From the NCBI GenBank assembly GCA_018714405.1, contig DVNM01000045.1:1-64000 (forward strand): a stretch of DNA of 64,000 bases, in the 5' to 3' direction. The translations under genes were made by a program, and so were the position numbers. This document shows positions 40,073-48,616 of this stretch, one piece after another. Below the pieces are notes generated by a model that made no database searches, had not been told where the DNA came from, and saw only the letters and a list, made by a program, of their open reading frames with translations. Source of the stretch: Scybalenecus merdavium (GTDB lineage Bacteria > Bacillota > Clostridia > Oscillospirales > Acutalibacteraceae). Each line of letters starts with the position of its first letter. The first letter of the stretch is position 1.

Positions 40073-41245
40073 ATGGATTACAGAAAAGAGTCGCTGAAAC
40101 TGCATGCGCAGTGGCGCGGCAAATTGGAAGTGACGGCCAGGGCAAAGGTCGGCGACCGTGATGCGCTGTCGCTCGCTTACACGCCCGGCGTGGCAGAGCC
40201 CTGCCTGGCCATTCAAAAGGATTACAACAAAAGCTGGGATCTGACCCGCCGCTGGAACATGGTGGCCGTCGTCACAGACGGCAGCGCCGTGCTCGGCCTT
40301 GGCGATATCGGCCCGGAGGCCGGCATGCCGGTCATGGAGGGCAAGTGCGTCCTGTTTAAAGAGTTCGGCGGGGTAGATGCGTTTCCGCTTTGCGTGCGCA
40401 CCAAAGATGTAGACGAGTTCGTGCAGACCGTGTACAACATCAGCGGCTCGTTCGGCGGCATCAATCTGGAGGATATTGCTGCGCCGCGCTGCTTTGAGAT
40501 CGAGGAAAAGCTGAAAGCCATGTGCGACATCCCGATTTTTCACGACGATCAGCACGGCACGGCCGTTGTCGTTTCGGCGGCGCTGGTCAACGCGACCAAG
40601 CTGACCGGCAAGGCGCTTTGTGACTGCCGCGCCGTTATCAACGGCTCGGGGGCGGCCGGCATCGCGATCGCAAAGCTTTTAATGACGCTCGGCCTTGGCG
40701 ATGTCGTGCTCTGCGACCGCACCGGCGCCATCTATGAAGGGCGTGAGGGTCTCAACCCGTTTAAAGCAGAGGTCGCGGCTGTGACCAACCGTGCCGGCGT
40801 AAAGGGCACTTTGGCCGACGCGGTCAAAGATACGGATATTTTTATCGGCGTTTCGGCGCCCGGCGTTTTGACACAGGAAATGGTCAAGACCATGCACAAG
40901 GACCCCATCGTTCTGGCTATGGCGAACCCCACGCCCGAGATTATGCCGGATCTTGCGCGCGAAGCCGGTGCGGCGATTGTGGGCACCGGCCGCTCCGATT
41001 TCCCGAATCAGATCAATAACGTTGTGGCGTTCCCGGGCATTTTCCGCGGTGCGCTGGATGTGCGCGCCAGCGCCGTAACAGAAAACATGAAGATCGCGGC
41101 GGCCTACGCCATTGCCTCGCTCGTCAGCGACGAGGAACTGACGCCCGATTATATCATGCCGCACGCGTTTGACCCGCGCATTCGCGACACGGTCGCGAAG
41201 GCGGTGGCAGACGCCGCTGTCAAAGACGGCGTGGCCCGCGTATAA
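40073..41245 (+). CDS. NAD(P)-dependent malic enzyme
   Basis: Oxidative decarboxylation of malate to pyruvate. The 390-residue short-form enzyme has the substrate motif LAYTPGVAEPCLAI, the metal motif GGINLEDIAAPRCFEIEEKL, IPIFHDDQHGTAVV, the dinucleotide loop INGSGAAGIAIAKLL and the late VGTGRSDFPNQINNVVAFPGIFRGALD. It lacks the phosphotransacetylase-like tail of long MaeB. Cofactor preference cannot be told. ATG 40073 has AAGAGG upstream, and it may be co-transcribed with glpK. Confidence 0.95.
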   Translation: MDYRKESLKLHAQWRGKLEVTARAKVGDRDALSLAYTPGVAEPCLAIQKDYNKSWDLTRRWNMVAVVTDGSAVLGLGDIGPEAGMPVMEGKCVLFKEFGGVDAFPLCVRTKDVDEFVQTVYNISGSFGGINLEDIAAPRCFEIEEKLKAMCDIPIFHDDQHGTAVVVSAALVNATKLTGKALCDCRAVINGSGAAGIAIAKLLMTLGLGDVVLCDRTGAIYEGREGLNPFKAEVAAVTNRAGVKGTLADAVKDTDIFIGVSAPGVLTQEMVKTMHKDPIVLAMANPTPEIMPDLAREAGAAIVGTGRSDFPNQINNVVAFPGIFRGALDVRASAVTENMKIAAAYAIASLVSDEELTPDYIMPHAFDPRIRDTVAKAVADAAVKDGVARV

Positions 41246-41322
41246 CGCCGTTTTTGGCCGGATATTCGTAAGGCCTGAAAGATGGAGTTTCTATATTGAA
41301 AACAGAGGCAGGAGGGATTTGC

Positions 41323-42645
41323 ATGCGTAAAAAAATCATTGTTGCCGGTATGGGGCACGGCGGTCTGGCCGTTGCTGCCATTTTGGCCAGGGCCGGCTTG
41401 GATGTGACGGTCTATGAGCAAAAAAGCGCCGGCACGCTCGGCTACGACTGGACCGATATTTTTGACCCAAAGGCGTTCGCCGTCGCCGGTCTGCCTATGC
41501 CGCCGCGTCCTCTTTATACATATAAAGAGGACATGACCTTTTTCAATCCCTCCATGACGGTCGGCCTGCGTCAGCATGTGCCGCCGGCCAAACGCGAAAT
41601 CAAAATGGAACGGCGCGATCTGTACGCGCATTTGATCCATTGTGCCGAGTCAAGCGGTGCGCACCTGGTGTACGACTGCGCTGTGCGCGGCCCGCTGATG
41701 ACCGGCAGCCGCGTGGTGGGCGTTTCTACGGATAAAGGCGATTTTTATGCCGATTTGGTCATTGATGCCTGCGGCATGCGCTCGCCTGTGCGTGAAAATC
41801 TGCCGCTTTGCGTGCCGATCGATAAAACTGTGGACCGGCTGGACCGCATCACCATTTACCGTGCGTTTTACGACCGTGCCGACATGCAGGAAGTGCGCGA
41901 CAAGTTTAAGGTCGTTCTTTTTGCAGACGGCATCCGCGGCATCAGCTGGATCGCGACCGAGGGGCAGTATACCGACCTTTTGATCGGCCGTTTTGCTGAT
42001 TTTGATTTGGCAGAAGTGGACCGCTTTGCGGATTTCCTGCGGCAAACCAATCCGCAGCTTGGCCGCAAAGTACTGCGCGGCGGTCAGTTTGTGGAAATTC
42101 CGGTGCGCCAGCCGCTTGCGGTCATGGTCTGGAACGGCTACGCCGCCATTGGCGACAGCGCGTTCATGACGGTGCCGCTGATCGGCTCCGGCATTGCCAA
42201 TTCGCTGCGCGCCGCCCGTTTCCTGGCCGACACGGTGCTTGCTGATACTTATGGCCGGTTCGACTGTGAAACGCTCTGGCCTTATGCGGTGCGCTATTTC
42301 CGTGCGCTTGGGCGCGGCCTTGCGCCGCTTGCTGCGGCGAAACGTCTGCTGCTGAAAATGAGCCCGCAGGATATTGATTACTTCTTTGAATCCGGCACGC
42401 TGAATGAGGACAATATTACCATGACGGCCGATTTTCACAGCTTGTTCGACCTGATCCGTTTTGACCCGGCCGATCTTTTGAAAAAAGGCAAAAACATTTG
42501 CAAAAACAAAAGCGCTATGAAGAAGCTGTTTTCCGGTGTACCGAAGATCATGGGCGCCATGGCGGCCGGCGCGGCAGTCCCGCAGCATTGGGATGAACGC
42601 ACCGTGCGCCGCTGGGCAGCGCAGTATGCAGCTTGTTTTCGATAA
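41323..42645 (+). CDS. FAD-dependent oxidoreductase (geranylgeranyl-reductase/lycopene-cyclase-like fold)
   Basis: A 440-residue flavoprotein of the PHBH-type fold. It has an N-terminal dinucleotide motif IIVAGMGHGGLAVAAILARAG ending in VYEQ, the central RRDLYAHLIHCAESSGAH, the DG-like VIDACGMRSPVRE, and the second FAD motif GYAAIGDSAFMTVPLIGSGIANSLRAARFL. The last 90 residues are helical. It is soluble as far as I can see. The substrate is unknown; relatives reduce isoprenoids or hydroxylate aromatics. ATG 41323 follows AGGAGGG. It follows the malic enzyme by 77 bases. Confidence 0.85.
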   Translation: MRKKIIVAGMGHGGLAVAAILARAGLDVTVYEQKSAGTLGYDWTDIFDPKAFAVAGLPMPPRPLYTYKEDMTFFNPSMTVGLRQHVPPAKREIKMERRDLYAHLIHCAESSGAHLVYDCAVRGPLMTGSRVVGVSTDKGDFYADLVIDACGMRSPVRENLPLCVPIDKTVDRLDRITIYRAFYDRADMQEVRDKFKVVLFADGIRGISWIATEGQYTDLLIGRFADFDLAEVDRFADFLRQTNPQLGRKVLRGGQFVEIPVRQPLAVMVWNGYAAIGDSAFMTVPLIGSGIANSLRAARFLADTVLADTYGRFDCETLWPYAVRYFRALGRGLAPLAAAKRLLLKMSPQDIDYFFESGTLNEDNITMTADFHSLFDLIRFDPADLLKKGKNICKNKSAMKKLFSGVPKIMGAMAAGAAVPQHWDERTVRRWAAQYAACFR

Positions 42646-42748
42646 AATGTGCATTATACGCTGACTTTTTCTTAAAATTTTGTGCAATTTGTACAGCTTT
42701 GTCAATTCCTGTGCGTTTAAAGCCGTAAAATTTACCATTGCACTACCG

Positions 42749-42776
42749 GTTACAAATGTGTTACAATGTTTACAAT
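42749..42776 (+). promoter_or_regulatory. WalR-consensus repeat and -10 element before the CHAP gene
   Basis: On the minus strand 42765-42749 reads TGTAAC-ACATT-TGTAAC, a perfect WalR (TGTWAH-N5-TGTWAH) match. A TACAAT -10 candidate follows on the plus strand at 42771-42776, five bases beyond the box. The spacing resembles that at murA, though the box is in the opposite orientation. Confidence 0.5.
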
Positions 42777-42796
42777 TTGAAACCGCGAGGTAGAGT

Positions 42797-43519
42797 ATGG
42801 GTAAAAAGATAAAACGATCTGTCGTGCTTTTGCTGGCGCTTGTTTTGAGCATAATGCTCTTTCCCGGCAGTGCATCGGCCGATTCAGAACAGGAACTGTT
42901 TACACCGCGTCTGACCGCACCGGAATCCGGCAATGCCTACTATTATAGTCTTAATTACTATTATAATTGCGGCTACGGCATGCCAAACTGCGTTGCCTAT
43001 GTGTACGGCCGCATCTATGAAATCAACCAGTCCCAGCCGCTGATCACGCACGGCGACGCCAGCCAGTGGTGGGCCATCAATGAGGCCGGCGGCTTTTACG
43101 AAACGGGCGACACGCCCGAAGTGGGCGCCATTGTCTGCTGGACAGGCGGGCGCAGCGGCGGTCACGTTGCTGTGGTCGAGGCGGTCGACGGCAATATGAT
43201 CACGATCTCCGAATCCCATTACGGCGGCAAGTTCTTTGATACGCGCACCATCCGTGCCGACGGGTCAGATTATCTGACGTCTATGAATTTCCGCGGCTAC
43301 ATGTACGCTTCCCACAACGTGGCCGAGGCGGTGCGCATTGCCGAGGAAGAGGCTGAAAAGCAGGCGCTGCGCGATGGTCTGCGCCGTTATAAAACGGACG
43401 AGCCCGACCTTGTCGTGGCCGGCGGCCAAAGCACGTTTGAGGTGCTCAGCGGCGAGGCGCAGGCAAACGGTAAAAAAGTCGTCAGCGAACGCAATCTGCT
43501 GGCCTCCGGCATGATGTAA
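42797..43519 (+). CDS. Secreted CHAP-domain peptidoglycan hydrolase
   Basis: An exported cysteine amidase/endopeptidase acting on peptidoglycan. The 240-residue protein has a signal peptide (basic MGKKIKR, hydrophobic 9-22, likely cut after ASA28). The CHAP domain spans about 45-170, with the nucleophile C65 (PNCVAYVYGR), the histidine H123 (GGHVAVVEAV) and a polar third residue in ISESHYGG. The C-terminal 70 residues are a charged helix and disordered tail, perhaps for wall attachment. ATG 42797 follows GAGGTAGAG. Confidence 0.92.
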   Translation: MGKKIKRSVVLLLALVLSIMLFPGSASADSEQELFTPRLTAPESGNAYYYSLNYYYNCGYGMPNCVAYVYGRIYEINQSQPLITHGDASQWWAINEAGGFYETGDTPEVGAIVCWTGGRSGGHVAVVEAVDGNMITISESHYGGKFFDTRTIRADGSDYLTSMNFRGYMYASHNVAEAVRIAEEEAEKQALRDGLRRYKTDEPDLVVAGGQSTFEVLSGEAQANGKKVVSERNLLASGMM

Positions 43520-43570
43520 ACCACTGCCTGCCGTTTTGCCCTATATATAAATAAAACATTAAATATGGTT

Positions 43571-43609
43571 AAAAAGCGTGTCCTGTGACCAAGCGGGGCG
43601 CGCTTTTTT
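43571..43609 (+). terminator. Terminator of the CHAP gene
   Basis: A 13-bp stem with two G-T pairs (AAAAAGCGTGTCC / GGGCGCGCTTTTT) and a final T-run. Confidence 0.8.
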
Positions 43610-43640
43610 ATGAACTTTTTTAAAAATTTCAAAAAAGTGC

Positions 43641-43669
43641 TTGACATTCCAGAAAGTTGGTTATAATAT
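43641..43669 (+). promoter_or_regulatory. Promoter of hrcA-grpE-dnaK-dnaJ
   Basis: TTGACA at 43641-43646 with TAATAT 17 bases on (43664-43669), overlapping a TATAAT at 43662-43667. CIRCE follows directly downstream. Confidence 0.75.
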
Positions 43670-43679
43670 AATAACAGAG

Positions 43680-43706
43680 TTAGCACTCAGGCATCGAGAG
43701 TGCTAA
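43680..43706 (+). promoter_or_regulatory. CIRCE operator
   Basis: Perfect TTAGCACTC-N9-GAGTGCTAA, the binding site of HrcA, placed at the start of the heat-shock transcript. Confidence 0.98.
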
Positions 43707-43730
43707 CCTGTGAAAAAGGACGGTGAGAAT

Positions 43731-44771
43731 GTGAAAAACGACAGAAGCTCGCTCATCCTCGGCAAGATCATAGAGGAGTATATCCGCTCCGGCGAGCCGA
43801 TGGGTTCCAAAACGCTTGCGTCGCTTTTGCCGTATACCGTCTCCAGCGCCACGATCCGCAATGAAATGGCGCGTCTGGGCGAACTGGGTTACCTGGAACA
43901 GCGCCATACCAGCGGCGGGCGTATTCCCAGCCTGACCAGCTACCGGTATTATGTCAATAATATCATGCAGCCGCAGAAGGTCACGGCGCGCGAGGCCTCG
44001 CACATTTACGAGGCGCTCAGCGTCAACGCTTCTGACCCGGAACGCTTGCTTGCCGATGCAGCGCGCCTTTGTGCAGACGTAACGGGCTGTGCGGCTTTTG
44101 CTTCGGCGCACAGTGACCGGCTCGACTGTGTGCAGGGCGTGGAGATCATCCCGGCCGGCAGCGGCAAGGTGATGCTCATCGTGCTCTCCACAGGCGGGCG
44201 CATCAAATCGTCGCTGTGCCGTGTGCAGTGTGCGGTGGACAGCGCGTTTACCGACGCGTTCTATGCGCTTTGCAACCGGTACTTTATCGGCACGCCGCTT
44301 GAGGATGTTAACCTTTCGCTGATTCAGTCTACAGCGCAGTTTCTCGGCGCGCAGATCTTCGACATGCTGCCGATCCTGACAGCGCTTTGTGCACTCTGCC
44401 GCGAGGCGGCGCGCAGCGCGCTGTTTATTGAGGGCGAAACGAATCTGCTGGCGCATGAAGAACTGGGTCCTGCGCTTGCGCCGATCCTGTCTTTCCTGGC
44501 AGACCGGGAATCGCTTAAAAAGCAGCTGGCAGACTATGCGCAGCGCGGGTCTTCGCTGGAGCTGTTCATCGGCGGCGAAAACACATGCTATGCACTGAAA
44601 AAAACCGTTACTATGATCGCTTCGTTCAGCTACGGCAGCGCACAGCGGGCGACACTCGGCGTGATCGGCTCTACGCGAATCGATTATGCCCGCATCATTC
44701 CCCGCGTCTCCTTTATCTGTGAGACCGTGGGCAAATTATTAAAGCAGGGGGGCGTATCTTATGCGCAGTGA
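43731..44771 (+). CDS. hrcA: Heat-inducible transcription repressor HrcA
   Basis: Represses class I heat-shock genes by binding CIRCE. The 346-residue protein has the winged-helix N-terminus (LILGKIIEEYIRSGEPMGSKTL, VSSATIRNEMARLGELGYLEQRHTSGGRIPS), a GAF-like middle and the C-terminal dimer region ending GVIGSTRIDYARIIPRVSFI. I chose GTG 43731, which has GGTGAG upstream, over GTG 43710, which lies against CIRCE without a site. grpE overlaps its end by 11 bases. Confidence 0.95.
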   Translation: MKNDRSSLILGKIIEEYIRSGEPMGSKTLASLLPYTVSSATIRNEMARLGELGYLEQRHTSGGRIPSLTSYRYYVNNIMQPQKVTAREASHIYEALSVNASDPERLLADAARLCADVTGCAAFASAHSDRLDCVQGVEIIPAGSGKVMLIVLSTGGRIKSSLCRVQCAVDSAFTDAFYALCNRYFIGTPLEDVNLSLIQSTAQFLGAQIFDMLPILTALCALCREAARSALFIEGETNLLAHEELGPALAPILSFLADRESLKKQLADYAQRGSSLELFIGGENTCYALKKTVTMIASFSYGSAQRATLGVIGSTRIDYARIIPRVSFICETVGKLLKQGGVSYAQ

Positions 44772-45348
44772 AGACGAGAAGAAAGAGACCGCGCAGGCAC
44801 CGCAGGACACAGCAGAGGCTGCATCTGCACCACAAAGTGCGCAGGAAAAACCGGCTAAGGCCGGCAAAGAAAAAAAGAGCAAAAAGAAAAGCGCCGACAA
44901 ATCTGCTGCCGAACTTGAAAAGCTGCAAAAGGAGCTGGACGAGACAAAGGAGCAGATGATGCGCGTGGCGGCGGAGTATGCGAATTACCGCAGCCGTACC
45001 GCGAAAGAAAAGGAATCGGCCTTTTCAAACGCAAAGTGTACAGTTGTCAGCGAATTTCTTGCTGTGGCCGACAACCTGGAACGTGCCGTGACAAGCGGCC
45101 AGAACGATCTGGAGTCGCTGCACAAGGGGCTGACCATGACGCTTGACGGCCTGAAGGCCGCACTGGAAAAACTCGGCGTAAGCGCCTACGGCGAAAACGG
45201 CGACACCTTTGACCCGAACCTGCACAATGCAGTCATGCACATTGAAGACGAGCAGTACGGCGACGGCGAGATCGTGGACGTTTTCCAAAAAGGCTATAAA
45301 ATAAATGATAAAGTTATTCGACCTGCTATGGTTAAGGTAGCAAATTAA
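44761..45348 (+). CDS. grpE: Nucleotide exchange factor GrpE
   Basis: Exchanges ADP for ATP on DnaK. The 195-residue protein begins with a low-complexity, charged, Ala/Lys-rich tail (1-55), continues with the long coiled-coil helix (AELEKLQKELDETKEQMMRVAAEYANYRSRT) and ends with the beta-wing domain (GDTFDPNLHNAVMH, GYKINDKVIRPAMVKVAN). The ATG overlaps the end of hrcA after GGGGGG. dnaK starts 13 bases after its stop. Confidence 0.96.
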   Translation: MRSEDEKKETAQAPQDTAEAASAPQSAQEKPAKAGKEKKSKKKSADKSAAELEKLQKELDETKEQMMRVAAEYANYRSRTAKEKESAFSNAKCTVVSEFLAVADNLERAVTSGQNDLESLHKGLTMTLDGLKAALEKLGVSAYGENGDTFDPNLHNAVMHIEDEQYGDGEIVDVFQKGYKINDKVIRPAMVKVAN

Positions 45349-45361
45349 GGAGGAATTTACT

Positions 45362-47203
45362 ATGGCAAAGATTATAGGTATTGACCTTGGTACAACAAAC
45401 AGCTGCGTCAGCGTAATTGAGGGCGGCGAACCCGTCGTTATCCCCAACGCGGAGGGCGCCAGAACTACACCGTCTGTTGTGGCATTTACAAAGGACGGCG
45501 AAAGGATCGTGGGCTCTGTCGCAAAGCGCCAGGCCATCACGAACCCGGACCGCACCATTGCTTCTATCAAAAGACATATGGGCTCTGACTACAAAGTCAA
45601 CATTGACGGCAAGGCTTACACCCCGCAGGAGATCTCGGCGATCATCCTGCAGAAGCTGAAGTCCGACGCAGAGGCTTACCTGGGCGACAAAGTGACCGAA
45701 GCGGTCATCACCGTGCCGGCTTACTTTACGGACGCACAGCGCCAGGCCACGAAAGACGCCGGTAAGATCGCCGGCATGGAAGTAAAGCGTATCATCAACG
45801 AACCGACGGCGGCTGCCCTTGCGTTCGGCATTGATAAAGAAGACGACCAGAAGGTCATGGTCTACGACCTTGGCGGCGGCACGTTCGACGTTTCCATCAT
45901 CGAAATGGGCGATGGCGTGCAGGAAGTGCTGGCCACGGCCGGTAATAACCACCTGGGCGGTGACGACTTTGACCAGAAGATCATGGATTGGCTCGTTGCA
46001 CAGTTCAAGAATGAGCAGGGCATTGACCTTTCCAAAGATAAAATGGCCATGCAGCGTATCAAAGAGGCGGCCGAAAAAGCCAAGATTGAGCTGTCCGGCA
46101 TGTCCACCTCGCACATCTCGCTGCCGTTCATCACGGCAGATGCGACCGGCCCGAAGCATCTGGAGGCCGATCTGACCAGAGCCAAGTTCAACGAAATGAC
46201 GGCCGACCTGGTCGAGGCCACCATGGGCCCGGTGCGCCAGGCTATGAAAGACAGTGGCCTGTCTATGAACGACATCGACAAAGTGCTGCTGGTCGGCGGT
46301 TCCACCCGTATCCCGGCTGTGCAGGACGCGATCAAGAAATTCTCCGGCAAAGAGCCGTTCAAGGGCATCAACCCTGATGAGTGCGTGGCCATGGGCGCTG
46401 CGCTGCAGGGCGGTGTGCTCGGCGGCGACGTAAAGGGTCTGCTTCTGCTCGACGTTACGCCGCTGTCCCTTGGCATTGAGACCATGGGCGGCATCAACAC
46501 CGTGATCATTGAAAGAAACACCACCATCCCCACGAAGAAGAGCCAGATCTTCTCCACGGCAGCCGACAACCAGACTTCGGTCGAGGTGCATGTGCTCCAG
46601 GGTGAAAGACAGTTCGCAAAGGACAACAAGACCCTGGGCATGTTCCACCTGGATGGCATCCTGCCGGCCAGAAGAGGCACCCCGCAGATCGAAGTTACGT
46701 TTGACATCGACGCGAACGGCATCGTGCACGTCAGCGCCAAGGATCTGGGCACCGGCAAGGAACAGCAGATCAGCATCACCGCTTCCTCCAACATGAGCAA
46801 GGAAGACATCGACCGCGCTGTGAAAGAGGCAGAGCAGTATGCGGAAGAGGACAAGAAAAAGAGAGAGTCCGTTGACCTGCGCAACGAGGCCGACCAGATG
46901 GTTTATCAGACCGAAAAGATTTTGGCTGATGACGGCGACAAGTTCTCGGATTCCGACAAGACGGAACTGAATGAAAAGATGGACGCGCTGAAAGAAGCGC
47001 TCAAGGGCGAAGACCTGGACGCCATCAAGAACGCCAAAGAGGCGCTCACCAACAAGTTCTACGAAGTTTCCCAGAAGCTCTATGAATCTGCACAGGCACA
47101 GCAGGGCGGCGCGCAGGGCGCAGGTCCGCAGGGCGGTGCAAACGCCGGCCAGAGCGGCACAGAGTACACGGATGCGGATTATAATGAGGTAGACGACAAC
47201 TAA
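45362..47203 (+). CDS. dnaK: Chaperone DnaK (Hsp70)
   Basis: ATP-driven chaperone. The 613-residue protein has phosphate loop 1 IIGIDLGTTNSCVSVIEGG (lacking the residue insert of Gram-negative DnaK, as usual in Firmicutes), YDLGGGTFDVSIIEMGDGVQEV, LLVGGSTRIPAVQDAIKKFSG, the linker LLLLDVTPLSLGIET, the beta-sandwich and the helical lid. It ends in a Gly/Gln/Ala-rich tail with the sequence YTDADYNEVDDN. ATG 45362 follows AGGAGG. Confidence 0.98.
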   Translation: MAKIIGIDLGTTNSCVSVIEGGEPVVIPNAEGARTTPSVVAFTKDGERIVGSVAKRQAITNPDRTIASIKRHMGSDYKVNIDGKAYTPQEISAIILQKLKSDAEAYLGDKVTEAVITVPAYFTDAQRQATKDAGKIAGMEVKRIINEPTAAALAFGIDKEDDQKVMVYDLGGGTFDVSIIEMGDGVQEVLATAGNNHLGGDDFDQKIMDWLVAQFKNEQGIDLSKDKMAMQRIKEAAEKAKIELSGMSTSHISLPFITADATGPKHLEADLTRAKFNEMTADLVEATMGPVRQAMKDSGLSMNDIDKVLLVGGSTRIPAVQDAIKKFSGKEPFKGINPDECVAMGAALQGGVLGGDVKGLLLLDVTPLSLGIETMGGINTVIIERNTTIPTKKSQIFSTAADNQTSVEVHVLQGERQFAKDNKTLGMFHLDGILPARRGTPQIEVTFDIDANGIVHVSAKDLGTGKEQQISITASSNMSKEDIDRAVKEAEQYAEEDKKKRESVDLRNEADQMVYQTEKILADDGDKFSDSDKTELNEKMDALKEALKGEDLDAIKNAKEALTNKFYEVSQKLYESAQAQQGGAQGAGPQGGANAGQSGTEYTDADYNEVDDN

Positions 47204-47211
47204 ACCACAGC

Positions 47212-47234
47212 CGGGCGGCACGTATTGCCGCCCG
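47212..47234 (+). terminator. Intercistronic hairpin between dnaK and dnaJ
   Basis: A 9-bp perfect GC stem, CGGGCGGCA with its complement, and a five-base loop, followed only by ATTTG. It is probably a partial terminator or mRNA stabiliser that lowers dnaJ relative to dnaK. Confidence 0.55.
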
Positions 47235-47272
47235 ATTTGTGTGCTTTGTGAAAGGGAAGGAGGCAGGCGTAT

Positions 47273-48424
47273 ATGCCCGAAGAAAAACGAGATTATTATG
47301 AAGTGCTGGGCGTATCCAAAAGCGCTTCCGAAGATGAGATCAAAAAAGCCTACCGCAAGGTGGCTAAAAAATACCACCCCGACTTAAACCCCGACGATCC
47401 GCAAGCCGAGGCCAAGTTCAAAGAGGTGAACGAGGCGTACGAGGTGCTTTCAGACCCGCAGAAAAAGGCGCGTTACGACCAGTTCGGCCACGCCGGGGTA
47501 GACCCGAATTACGGCGCGGGCCAGGGCGGCTACGGCGGCGGATTCGGCGGCGGTTTCGGCGGTGGCTTTGGGTTTGACGATTTTGATTTGGGCGACATTT
47601 TCTCCAGCTTTTTCGGCGGTGGCGGCGGTGGCCGTAACCCGAATGCACGCCAGCGCGGGCGCGATCTGCAGACCACGCTGACGCTCACGTTTGAGGAGGC
47701 GGCCAAAGGCTGCCGCAAAACCGTTGAATTTCTGCGTGTGGAAGACTGCTCTGAATGCGGCGGTACCGGTGCGGCAAAGGGCACGTCGCCTACCGTCTGC
47801 CCTGAGTGCCAGGGCCGCGGCGTCGTTACGGTACAAACGCGCAGTGCGCTCGGCGTTATCAGCACGCAGCGCACCTGTTCACGCTGCGGCGGCACCGGTA
47901 AGATCATTTCTTCGCCGTGCCACAAGTGCGGCGGTAAGGGCAAGGTCAGACGCCGTGTAAAGGCAGACGTCAACGTGCCTGCCGGCATTGACAACCGCCA
48001 GGTCATCAATGTGCGCGGCAAGGGCGATTCCGGCCTGAACGGCGGACCGGCCGGCGACCTGAAAGTCGTGGTCACCATCCGCAAACACCCGTATTTTGAG
48101 CGAGACGGGTACGACGTTTGGCTGACGCAGCACATTTCGTTCGTGCAGGCGGCGCTCGGCGCCGACATCATGGTGCACACGCTTGACGGCGATGAAAAGA
48201 TCCCGGTGGCTGCCGGCACGCAAAACGGCGATGTGTTCAAAATGAAAGGCAAGGGTATGGAGCGCCTTGGTTCCGGCCGCCGGGCCGACCAGTTCGTGCG
48301 CTTTGTCGTGGATGTGCCTACGTCGCTGACCAAAGAGCAGAAAGAGCTTCTGCGCCAGTTCGACAAAGAGTATGTGCCGCCGAAAAAGGAAAAAGAGGGC
48401 TTTTTCGGGAAATTTAAGAAATAA
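47273..48424 (+). CDS. dnaJ: Chaperone DnaJ (Hsp40)
   Basis: Stimulates DnaK ATPase and delivers substrates. The 383-residue type I protein has the J domain with HPD in KKYHPDLNPDD, a Gly/Phe-rich stretch (about 76-125) and four CxxCxGxG zinc repeats (CSECGGTG, CPECQGRG, CSRCGGTG, CHKCGGKG). These precede the C-terminal substrate domains and a basic tail. ATG 47273 follows GGAGG. It is the last gene of the heat-shock operon. Confidence 0.97.
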   Translation: MPEEKRDYYEVLGVSKSASEDEIKKAYRKVAKKYHPDLNPDDPQAEAKFKEVNEAYEVLSDPQKKARYDQFGHAGVDPNYGAGQGGYGGGFGGGFGGGFGFDDFDLGDIFSSFFGGGGGGRNPNARQRGRDLQTTLTLTFEEAAKGCRKTVEFLRVEDCSECGGTGAAKGTSPTVCPECQGRGVVTVQTRSALGVISTQRTCSRCGGTGKIISSPCHKCGGKGKVRRRVKADVNVPAGIDNRQVINVRGKGDSGLNGGPAGDLKVVVTIRKHPYFERDGYDVWLTQHISFVQAALGADIMVHTLDGDEKIPVAAGTQNGDVFKMKGKGMERLGSGRRADQFVRFVVDVPTSLTKEQKELLRQFDKEYVPPKKEKEGFFGKFKK

Positions 48425-48461
48425 AGACATTTTCTGAACAAAGTTTACGCGCTTTTGAAAT

Positions 48462-48505
48462 AACGGCGCTGTGTAAAATTCTTTTTACACAGCGCCGTTT
48501 CTTTT
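48462..48505 (+). terminator. Terminator of the heat-shock operon
   Basis: A 17-bp perfect stem (AACGGCGCTGTGTAAAA with its complement), a TTCT loop, then TCTTTTT. Confidence 0.92.
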
Positions 48506-48616
48506 TGTCCGTTTTTTTACTTTGCCTTCATTTCTCCTTGAATAGCGGGCGCTATCATGGGCATGTCTTTAAAGAGTGTATCTTTTAGACGATCTGTTTT
48601 TATGGGAGGAATTTTT

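Noticed and set aside
45332..47377. 681-codon minus-strand reading frame opposite dnaK
   Set aside because: This is the well-known antisense artefact of dnaK; the plus strand encodes Hsp70.
48425..48616. A Pho box upstream of pstS
   Set aside because: No repeated TTMACA-type or PhoB-like direct repeats could be recognised; the region holds only the dnaJ terminator and the pstS ribosome site.
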